A stretch of 16,064 bases of DNA from JANQIO01 sp038746745. GTDB taxonomy: Bacteria > Pseudomonadota > Gammaproteobacteria > Pseudomonadales > Halieaceae. Positions 1-6,473 of this stretch are shown piece after piece. Numbering within the stretch: the stretch's first letter is position 1; each line of letters begins with the position of its first letter. The DNA lies in NCBI GenBank assembly GCA_038746745.1, contig JBCDKJ010000074.1, positions 1 through 16,064 on the forward strand. The letters are read 5' to 3'. The notes under the pieces are model-generated. The model was not told the origin of the DNA, searched no databases, and was given only the letters and a program-made list of their open reading frames with translations. Position numbers and translations under genes: made by a program.

Positions 1-76
1 AGGCATAGCGCCAAGTTCCCAGTGAGGGATCGGCTCTCGATACGCATAGCAGAATAAATAACAAAAGGGGTAGGAC

Positions 77-1615
77 GTGCCAGGCATGGTGTGGGAAAGA
101 TGCGTGGATCATTTGCAGGCGGAATTGCCGTCTCAGCAATTCAATACGTGGATCAAGCCATTAAAGGCCAGGGAGCCAGCAGAGAACGGCGCGTCCGAGC
201 TGCAGCTCTATGCACCCAATCGTTTCGTTAAAGATTGGGTTATGGATAAATTTTACGAACGCATTAGTGAACTCGTGACAGAGCTCGCCGACGGAGGAGA
301 CTACCGCGTGGTGATGGATATAGGTCAGCCGCAGTTAAACCAGCGTTTGGCGGAGTCAGCACAGCAACAGCGTTCACCAGGCAAGATGAATATGCTCGCA
401 CCAATGTCGGACGGAAATCTGGAGCAGTCGCAGACTGCTCATCGTGATGCAGCGCAGAGAGCGGATTCATCACTTTCGCCCGCGGTGACTAGCGCTCGGC
501 TAAGCGGCGCGCAGGCTGGGGTTCCTGCTGTGGGAAGACAGATAGATATTAGCCGCGGGCAGCGTCAGGTCGAAGTCGAAGGCGCTATCCGGCACCAGAA
601 CTACTTGGTCGATCACTACACGTTTGATAATTTCGTCGAAGGTAAGTCCAATCAGCTGGCATTAGCGGCATCAGGGCAGGTCGCGTCAAACCCTGGGGAC
701 TCTTACAATCCCTTGTTTTTATACGGTGGCGTTGGTCTTGGTAAGACCCATTTGATGCATGCGGTTGGCAATGCGCTACTGCGCCGTAATCCCGATGCCA
801 AGGTTGTCTATCTGCATTCGGAGCGTTTCGTTGCAGACATGGTCAAAGCGCTGCAACTAAACGCGATTAACGATTTCAAACGTTATTACCGCTCTGTCGA
901 TGCCTTGCTTATCGATGATATTCAGTTTTTTGCTGGCAAAGAGCGCTCTCAAGAGGAGTTCTTTCACACCTTCAACGCGCTTTTGGAAGGGGGCCAACAG
1001 ATGATCCTGACCTGTGACCGTTACCCCAAGGAGATCGAAGGGCTGGAAGAGCGTTTGAAATCTCGTTTCGGCTGGGGCTTGACGGTGGCGGTGGAGCCTC
1101 CTGAGTTGGAGACACGAGTGGCTATTCTTATGAAAAAGGCAGAGCAGGCGCGAATTGACCTGCCTCCCGATGCAGCATTCTTTATTGCGCAACGAATCCG
1201 CTCGAACGTACGCGAATTAGAGGGTGCGCTCAAGCGCGTGATAGCAAGCGCCCACTTCACTTCTAAACCCATCGATGTTGGGCTAATCAAGGAAAGCCTT
1301 AAAGATCTATTGGCGTTGCAAGACAAGCAGGTGTCACTTGATAATATTCAACGAACCGTCGCTGAGTATTACAAGATCAAGTTATCCGACCTTATGTCAA
1401 AGCGCCGCAGTCGGTCGGTAGCCAGGCCTCGACAGGTCGCGATGGCGCTCTCCAAAGAGTTGACGAATCATAGCTTGCCCGAGATTGGCGAAAACTTTGG
1501 TGGCAGGGATCACACGACAGTACTGCACGCTTGCAGGAAAATTCGCGATCTGCGCGAGTCGGATTCAGATATACATGAAGACTATAAAAACCTGCTGCGC
1601 TCACTAACGACCTGA
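77..1615 (+). CDS. dnaA: Chromosomal replication initiator protein DnaA
   Basis: DnaA is the AAA+ ATPase that binds DnaA boxes in oriC, melts the origin and helps load the DnaB helicase. It is 512 aa, slightly longer than the E. coli protein (467 aa) because of a long Ser/Gln/Ala-rich domain II linker at about residues 95-180. Visible features are the domain I start ending in LPSQQFNTWIKPL, Walker A GGVGLGKT at residues 217-224, Walker B LLIDD with D280-D281, and the domain IV DNA-binding signature GGRDHTTVLHA from residue 475. The start chosen is GTG at 77. AGGGG at 66-70 lies 6 nt upstream, and this start puts five residues before the conserved Trp, as in E. coli. ATG at 86 is a weaker alternative. 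It heads the dnaA-dnaN-recF-gyrB cluster, with 34 nt to dnaN. Only 76 bp of upstream DNA is in the window, with no DnaA box and no convincing promoter. Confidence 0.98.
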   Translation: MPGMVWERCVDHLQAELPSQQFNTWIKPLKAREPAENGASELQLYAPNRFVKDWVMDKFYERISELVTELADGGDYRVVMDIGQPQLNQRLAESAQQQRSPGKMNMLAPMSDGNLEQSQTAHRDAAQRADSSLSPAVTSARLSGAQAGVPAVGRQIDISRGQRQVEVEGAIRHQNYLVDHYTFDNFVEGKSNQLALAASGQVASNPGDSYNPLFLYGGVGLGKTHLMHAVGNALLRRNPDAKVVYLHSERFVADMVKALQLNAINDFKRYYRSVDALLIDDIQFFAGKERSQEEFFHTFNALLEGGQQMILTCDRYPKEIEGLEERLKSRFGWGLTVAVEPPELETRVAILMKKAEQARIDLPPDAAFFIAQRIRSNVRELEGALKRVIASAHFTSKPIDVGLIKESLKDLLALQDKQVSLDNIQRTVAEYYKIKLSDLMSKRRSRSVARPRQVAMALSKELTNHSLPEIGENFGGRDHTTVLHACRKIRDLRESDSDIHEDYKNLLRSLTT

Positions 1616-1649
1616 GCGCGCAGTAGAGAGTGACAGGAATCTAGAATTT

Positions 1650-2756
1650 ATGAAGTTTTCCATCGCGCGGGATGCCCTGCTAAAACCCCTTAATCTGGTA
1701 GCGGGTGTGGTCGAGCGCCGTCAAACTCTGCCCATATTGGCAAACGTGCTGCTGGTGCTGGACGGAGATCGTTTATCCCTGACTGGTACGGACCTCGAAG
1801 TCGAGCTGGTCGGCCGAGTAACACTGGCGGGCGGTAGCGGCGACGGTGGCGAAATTACCGTACCGGCCAGGAAGTTGGTGGACATCTGCAAGTCGTTGCC
1901 TGAAGGCTGTGACATTGATTTCACGGTGGAAGAGAGCAAGGTATTGGTTCGGTCGGGTCGCAGCCGCTTTACCCTATCCAGTTTACCAGCACGTGATTTC
2001 CCAAATATCGAAGACAGTATGGGCACGCATAAAGTCACCCTGCTACAGGGGCAATTGCGTCGACTTATTGATAAAACGGCATTTGCTATGGCGCAACAGG
2101 ACGTTCGCTATTATCTCAACGGTATGTTGTGGGAGTTAAAGCCGGATGTGCTGCGCGTTGTGGCGACGGATGGGCACCGGCTTGCAATGTGTGCATTGGA
2201 AAGTGCATTTCCGGACCAGCCTGACAAGCAAGTCATCTTGCCCAGAAAAGGTGTCCTTGAGTTGTCTCGTTTGCTGTCGGACGAGGGCAGTGAGATCAAT
2301 ATTGTCATTGGTGATAACCACATCCGCGCTAACACCGAGAATTTCACATTCACATCGAAACTGGTGGACGGAAAATTTCCCGATTATGAGCGCGTGCTTC
2401 CCAGAAACTCTGACAAAGAAGTTATTGGTGATCGCGAAACACTTCGGCAAGCCTTTACACGCACAGCGATTCTCTCTAACGAAAAGTATCGCGGGGTCCG
2501 ACTGTCTTTAGAATCGGGTGCCATGCAGATCGTTGCCAACAACCCCGAGCAAGAAGAAGCTGAAGAGACGGTATCTGTTGATTACCAGGGAGACAACCTG
2601 GAGATAGGCTTCAACGTGAGCTATTTGCTGGACGTTTTAAGCGTATTGGATAGTGAGCAAGTCAAGCTGTCCCTGGCAGATCCCAACAGCAGTGCCCTGC
2701 TGCAGGAGCCCGACCACAGCGATGCGCTATATGTGGTCATGCCAATGAGGCTATAA
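1650..2756 (+). CDS. dnaN: DNA polymerase III beta subunit (sliding clamp)
   Basis: DnaN forms the ring-shaped homodimer that encircles DNA and tethers polymerase III, MutS, ligase and other clamp-binding proteins. At 368 aa it is almost the same length as the E. coli clamp (366 aa). The N-terminus MKFSIARDALLKPL, the central YYLNGMLWE and VATDGHRLAM segments, and the C-terminal YVVMPMRL ending are family hallmarks, spread over the three clamp folds. The ATG start has AGGA at 1635-1638, a somewhat long 11 nt upstream. The gene follows dnaA by 34 nt and precedes recF by 30 nt, so it is probably co-transcribed with both. A ribosome terminating at its stop codon would reach into the hairpin that abuts the recF start. 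Confidence 0.98.
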   Translation: MKFSIARDALLKPLNLVAGVVERRQTLPILANVLLVLDGDRLSLTGTDLEVELVGRVTLAGGSGDGGEITVPARKLVDICKSLPEGCDIDFTVEESKVLVRSGRSRFTLSSLPARDFPNIEDSMGTHKVTLLQGQLRRLIDKTAFAMAQQDVRYYLNGMLWELKPDVLRVVATDGHRLAMCALESAFPDQPDKQVILPRKGVLELSRLLSDEGSEINIVIGDNHIRANTENFTFTSKLVDGKFPDYERVLPRNSDKEVIGDRETLRQAFTRTAILSNEKYRGVRLSLESGAMQIVANNPEQEEAEETVSVDYQGDNLEIGFNVSYLLDVLSVLDSEQVKLSLADPNSSALLQEPDHSDALYVVMPMRL

Positions 2757-2759
2757 ACT

Positions 2760-2786
2760 GCTGGCTAAGGCGCCTGGGTAGCCAGC
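2760..2786 (+). promoter_or_regulatory. Hairpin abutting the recF start codon
   Basis: An 8-bp perfect inverted repeat, GCTGGCTA (2760-2767) and TAGCCAGC (2779-2786), encloses an 11-nt loop that itself contains the palindrome AGGCGCCT. The right arm ends at the base immediately before the recF ATG (2787). The only Shine-Dalgarno-like bases (GGG, 2776-2778) lie at the loop edge. The left arm begins 4 nt after the dnaN stop codon. I infer that folding would hinder recF initiation unless a ribosome finishing dnaN opens the stem, that is, translational coupling. The structure is seen in the sequence; the regulatory role is inference. Confidence 0.5.
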
Positions 2787-3899
2787 ATGTCCCTAACCCG
2801 CCTCGATATTTCAGGTTTGCGTAACCTGCATGACACCAGCCTGCGCCAACTAGGCCAGGTCAACGTGTTTTTCGGTGAAAACGGTAGCGGCAAGACAAGC
2901 TTGCTGGAAGCCATACACCTGCTCGGTATGGCGCGGTCCTTTCGTACTGCCAGTATCAAACCGGTGATCACGCATGGTCACGAGGCTTTAACGGTATTCG
3001 GTGAGCTCCAGTGCCAACCCAATGCCGTAAAGACGACCCTGGGCGTGCGTCGCAACCGCGCCGGAGAGCTCGATGCCCGTGTCGCAGGACAGCCTATATC
3101 CGGGCGTGCAGCACTCGCTGAGGCGCTACCGCTCCAGGTTATTCATGCAGATAGCTTTGCCGTTTTGACGGGGGCGCCGGCAGTGCGGCGCCAGTTTATT
3201 GACTGGGGAGTGTTCCACGTGGAACCTCGCTTTTTCGAGACCTGGCAGCGCTTCCAGCGCGCGATAAAGCAGCGCAATAATCTGCTGCGCCGTGGTAAAA
3301 TTTCACCTGCTGAGCTGGCGCCCTGGGATACAGAATTGGTCGTGTCCGGAGAGGCGATTGACGCGGCGCGAGAGCGCTATGTTGATGCTTTGCAGCCAGT
3401 GTTTAATGCGTTGGCAAGGAGACTGAGTATAGCGCTTCCTGCGCTGGAGTTGCGGTACCGAAGAGGCTGGCAACAAGATCTGACATTGGCAGAAGCATTG
3501 GTACAGGGACGTCCGGCAGATATGCAGCAAGGCTTTACGCATAGCGGGCCTCAGCGTGCGGACCTTCGAGTTCTCGCTGACGACCGTCCTGCTGCAGAGA
3601 CCTTGTCCAGGGGGCAGTTGAAGCTGTTGATCTGTGCATTAAAGCTGGCCCAAGGCCATTTATTGATGCGGTCCTCAAAGCGTTGTGTGTACCTGGTTGA
3701 CGATTTAACGGCCGAGTTTGATCAAGGGCATGCGGCGGCGGTGGCGAGAGTGCTGAATGAGTTGCAGGCGCAGGTGTTTGTTACCTGTATTGCAGAAGGT
3801 GACGCAACGGCGATCTGGCCGGACCCTGACGGCAGGACCGCTGAGAAGGCCGGACTGGCCATGTTCCACGTGGAACATGGCGCCATTCGCGGCGAGTGA
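2787..3899 (+). CDS. recF: DNA replication and repair protein RecF
   Basis: RecF is an SMC-like ATPase that acts with RecO and RecR to load RecA at single-strand gaps on stalled or damaged templates. It is 370 aa, against 357 in E. coli. Walker A GENGSGKT is at residues 30-37, the ABC-type signature LSRGQLKLL starts near residue 273, and Walker B YLVDD is at residues 302-306. The segment after Walker B reads LTAEFD, where most RecF proteins have a form like LxSELD; this looks like normal variation. The ATG at 2787 lacks a good Shine-Dalgarno sequence and sits right after a hairpin. Unusually, the gene carries two parS centromere sites (3211-3226 and 3862-3877). Both are read in the same frame as Phe-His-Val-Glu, the second only a few codons before the stop. 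Confidence 0.97.
   Translation: MSLTRLDISGLRNLHDTSLRQLGQVNVFFGENGSGKTSLLEAIHLLGMARSFRTASIKPVITHGHEALTVFGELQCQPNAVKTTLGVRRNRAGELDARVAGQPISGRAALAEALPLQVIHADSFAVLTGAPAVRRQFIDWGVFHVEPRFFETWQRFQRAIKQRNNLLRRGKISPAELAPWDTELVVSGEAIDAARERYVDALQPVFNALARRLSIALPALELRYRRGWQQDLTLAEALVQGRPADMQQGFTHSGPQRADLRVLADDRPAAETLSRGQLKLLICALKLAQGHLLMRSSKRCVYLVDDLTAEFDQGHAAAVARVLNELQAQVFVTCIAEGDATAIWPDPDGRTAEKAGLAMFHVEHGAIRGE
3211..3226. other. parS: parS centromere site 1 (ParB-binding), inside recF
   Basis: The 16-mer TGTTCCACGTGGAACC matches the chromosomal parS consensus in its Pseudomonas form (core GTTCCACGTGGAAC). It is palindromic except for the outermost base pair. ParB binds such sites near the origin, spreads along DNA, and with ParA and SMC/condensin segregates the origins. 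The site encodes Val-Phe-His-Val-Glu-Pro in RecF. The parA and parB genes are not in this window. Confidence 0.88.
3862..3877. other. parS: parS centromere site 2 (ParB-binding), at recF 3' end
   Basis: TGTTCCACGTGGAACA is a fully palindromic 16-bp parS. The symmetry extends further, to a perfect 24-bp palindrome at 3858-3881. It begins 651 bp after the start of the first site, exactly 217 codons, so both are read in the same frame; this one encodes Phe-His-Val-Glu-His-Gly near the RecF C-terminus. In DNA it should be a strong ParB nucleation site. In the dnaN-recF-gyrB transcript the same bases could fold into a hairpin, a secondary possibility. Confidence 0.92.
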
Positions 3900-3934
3900 G
3901 TAGGTGACGCGGTTACAGGCAAGGCAATAGGCAT

Positions 3935-4001
3935 CTGACTTTGCCTCAGGCGCAAGGTCAGCACATGCCAGCAGGGCATTCGTTGCACCGATGACGGTGC
4001 A
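3935..4001 (+). promoter_or_regulatory. Three consecutive hairpins in the gyrB leader
   Basis: The 126-bp recF-gyrB gap contains three inverted repeats in a row. Hairpin 1 has 10-bp arms at 3935-3944 and 3952-3961 with one G-U wobble and a 7-nt loop. Hairpin 2 is ATGCC/GGCAT at 3965-3969 and 3975-3979. Hairpin 3 is TGCACCG/CGGTGCA at 3984-3990 and 3995-4001 with loop ATGA. None is followed by a T-run, so they do not look like intrinsic terminators. TTGCCT (3941-3946), partly in the left arm of hairpin 1, could instead pair with either of two AGGCAA copies (3917-3922 and 3922-3927). A leader that controls gyrB expression, or an RNA processing site, is inferred. No convincing -35/-10 pair was found here. 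Confidence 0.45.
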
Positions 4002-4025
4002 CGGTTACGGCAAAATGAGACAACT

Positions 4026-6440
4026 ATGAGTGACGATCAGCAATACGATTCTTCCAGTATCAAGGTATTAAAAGGCCTGGACGCTGTGCGTAAGCGCCCT
4101 GGCATGTACATTGGGGATACTGACGACGGCACAGGCTTGCACCATATGGTGTTCGAGCTGGTGGATAACTCTATCGACGAGGCGCTGGCGGGTCATTGCT
4201 CCAAGATCACCGTCATTATTCACCCCGATGAATCTGTCTCTGTCTCGGATAACGGACGCGGCATTCCGACGGAAACCCATGAAGAGGGCGTATCTGCCGC
4301 GGAAGTTATCATGACCGTGCTACACGCTGGCGGGAAGTTTGACGACAACTCTTACAAGGTGTCTGGAGGGTTGCACGGTGTGGGTGTGTCTGTCGTTAAT
4401 GCGTTGTCTGAAGAGCTACTGCTTACGGTGCGTCGGGAAGGCAAAATGTATGAGCAAACATACGCACATGGTGTTCCCGAGGCTCCGCTAACGATCGTCG
4501 GTGACACCGACGCCACGGGCACAGAAGTACGCTTCAAGCCCAGTGCAGAGACATTTAGCAATATTAAGTTCCACTTTGATTACCTGGCCAAGCGTCTCCG
4601 GGAGCTGGCGTTCCTGAATTCTGGTGTGTTTATCCAGCTTATCGATGAGCGCAGCGGTGAAAAGGAGGACTACTGCTACGACGGAGGTTTGAGAGCCTTT
4701 GTTGACTACCTCAACCAAAATAAGGCGCCGATCAATAAAGCATTTCACTTCAACATTACGCAGGAAGATGGCATTGGTGTTGAAGTCGCGCTGCAATGGA
4801 ATGATTCATTTCAGGAAAATATCTTCTGCTACACCAACAACATTCCGCAGCGCGATGGGGGCACTCACCTCGCGGGCTTTCGAGCGGCGCTGACACGCAA
4901 TCTGAATACCTATATAGAAAAAGAGGGCATGGGGAAGACGGCCAAGGTCAGCACCACGGGGGACGATGCCCGGGAAGGGTTGACGGCGATTATCAGCGTA
5001 AAAGTGCCTGATCCAAAGTTCTCCTCCCAGACCAAAGACAAACTGGTCTCCTCAGAGATTAAGCCTGCCGTAGAGCAGGCTATGAACCAGCATTTTGGGG
5101 ACTACTTAATTGAGAACCCGCAGGAAGCCAAGGCGGTGGTGACCAAGATGCTAGACGCCGCCAGGGCGCGGGAGGCGGCGCGCAAAGCTCGCGAGATGAC
5201 ACGCCGTAAAGGAGCCCTTGACATAGCAGGGCTCCCCGGCAAGTTGGCAGATTGTCAGGAGAAAGACCCTGCGCTGTCAGAGCTTTACCTGGTAGAAGGT
5301 GATTCCGCCGGCGGTTCGGCCAAACAAGGACGTGACCGTCGTACGCAGGCGATTCTGCCCCTTAAGGGTAAAATTTTGAATGTCGAAAAAGCGCGTTTCG
5401 ACAAGATGCTGGGCTCAGCAGAAGTAGGCACTATCGTCACCGCTCTGGGTTGCGGTATCGGCAAGGATGAGTTCGATCCAGATAAGCTGCGGTATCACAG
5501 CATTATCATCATGACAGACGCCGACGTTGATGGATCCCATATTAGGACCCTGCTGCTCACTTTTTTCTTTCGGCAAATGCCACAACTGTTGGAGCGGGGC
5601 CATATTTTTATCGCGCAACCGCCCCTGTACAAGGTCTCAAAAGGCAAGCAGCACCAATATCTAAAAGACGATCAGGCATTAAATGAATATCTGACACAGT
5701 CAGCGCTGGAAGGCGCTGCGCTGTATGTAAGCGCCGACTCACCGCCGGTGACAGGAGAAGGGCTTGAGAAATTGGTGCGCGAATATCGCGAGGTCTCTGC
5801 AACCATCGAGCGGCTTAGCCGTTTGTATGCGGCTGACGTACTGTGGGCCATGCTGGAGGTCCCGCCACTGAGCCAGGAAAGCTTGAGCGACGAAGCGGTT
5901 GTAACGGCCTGGTCCGCAGGCCTGCAAAACGTGCTTGATACAAACGTCGCAGAGGGCAAGATTTATACCTGTCTGGTTCGCAAGGATACCGAGCGCAACT
6001 TGTATTACCCCGTTGTTAAGCTGCTGTCTCATGGCGTTGAAAGTCACACTGAATACAGTCGCGACTTTTTTGGTTCTGGCGAGTATCGGAGCCTCTGCGC
6101 ACTGGCGGAGCAACTCCAGGGTCTGATTGAAGAGGACGGGTACGTACAACGTGGCGACAAGCGCTACGAACCTCAGAACTTTGCCGGGGTCATTGAGTGG
6201 CTTATGAACGAGGCTGCGCGCGGTTACAACATTCAGCGCTACAAGGGACTGGGGGAGATGAACCCAGATCAACTCTGGGAAACAACTATGGATCCCGAAA
6301 CACGCCGGATGCTGCAGGTCACAATTGAAGACGCTATCGCAGCAGATCAGATCTTCACTACGCTTATGGGAGATCAGGTCGAGCCGCGCCGCGACTTTAT
6401 TGAAGATAATGCACTGTCGGTTGCCAACCTGGACATTTAG
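4026..6440 (+). CDS. gyrB: DNA gyrase subunit B
   Basis: GyrB is the ATPase and TOPRIM subunit of gyrase, which with GyrA introduces negative supercoils ahead of forks and transcription. Its 804 aa equal the E. coli length and the numbering is collinear. The GHKL ATPase domain shows ELVDNSIDEA (residues 44-53), DNGRGIP (from residue 75) and GGLHGVG. The TOPRIM catalytic residues are E424 in LVEGDSAGG and D498/D500 in MTDADVDGSH. The C-terminus has QRYKGLGEMNP and the EPRRDFIEDNAL end. The long region between TOPRIM and the tail is the insert typical of Gram-negative GyrB. The ATG at 4026 has only a weak GAG-type ribosome site (about 4016-4020), behind a leader of three hairpins. It ends 33 bp from the stop of the convergent glyS, with no clear terminator between them. 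Confidence 0.98.
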   Translation: MSDDQQYDSSSIKVLKGLDAVRKRPGMYIGDTDDGTGLHHMVFELVDNSIDEALAGHCSKITVIIHPDESVSVSDNGRGIPTETHEEGVSAAEVIMTVLHAGGKFDDNSYKVSGGLHGVGVSVVNALSEELLLTVRREGKMYEQTYAHGVPEAPLTIVGDTDATGTEVRFKPSAETFSNIKFHFDYLAKRLRELAFLNSGVFIQLIDERSGEKEDYCYDGGLRAFVDYLNQNKAPINKAFHFNITQEDGIGVEVALQWNDSFQENIFCYTNNIPQRDGGTHLAGFRAALTRNLNTYIEKEGMGKTAKVSTTGDDAREGLTAIISVKVPDPKFSSQTKDKLVSSEIKPAVEQAMNQHFGDYLIENPQEAKAVVTKMLDAARAREAARKAREMTRRKGALDIAGLPGKLADCQEKDPALSELYLVEGDSAGGSAKQGRDRRTQAILPLKGKILNVEKARFDKMLGSAEVGTIVTALGCGIGKDEFDPDKLRYHSIIIMTDADVDGSHIRTLLLTFFFRQMPQLLERGHIFIAQPPLYKVSKGKQHQYLKDDQALNEYLTQSALEGAALYVSADSPPVTGEGLEKLVREYREVSATIERLSRLYAADVLWAMLEVPPLSQESLSDEAVVTAWSAGLQNVLDTNVAEGKIYTCLVRKDTERNLYYPVVKLLSHGVESHTEYSRDFFGSGEYRSLCALAEQLQGLIEEDGYVQRGDKRYEPQNFAGVIEWLMNEAARGYNIQRYKGLGEMNPDQLWETTMDPETRRMLQVTIEDAIAADQIFTTLMGDQVEPRRDFIEDNALSVANLDI

Positions 6441-6473
6441 CAGCAAGGCGGGTTGACTGGTATTGCAGGCTGG

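Noticed and set aside
1..76. oriC in the region before dnaA
   Set aside because: No DnaA box or 13-mer-like AT-rich repeat in these 76 bp. The origin is probably further left, outside the window.
1987..1999. Third parS-like site around CACGTGATTT in dnaN
   Set aside because: Only the central CACGTG matches; both outer arms differ from the parS consensus.
3935..3961. Rho-independent terminator after recF
   Set aside because: The stem is good but no T-run follows (next bases CACATGCC), so it was recorded as a leader hairpin instead.
4160..4168. Near-DnaA-box GGTGGATAA (8 of 9) early in gyrB
   Set aside because: It encodes the invariant Val-Asp-Asn of the GyrB ATPase motif, so the protein explains it.
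5739..6446. 235-aa open frame antisense to gyrB
   Set aside because: It is a shadow of the gyrB coding frame with no recognisable domain. Conserved gyrB residues fully explain the sequence.
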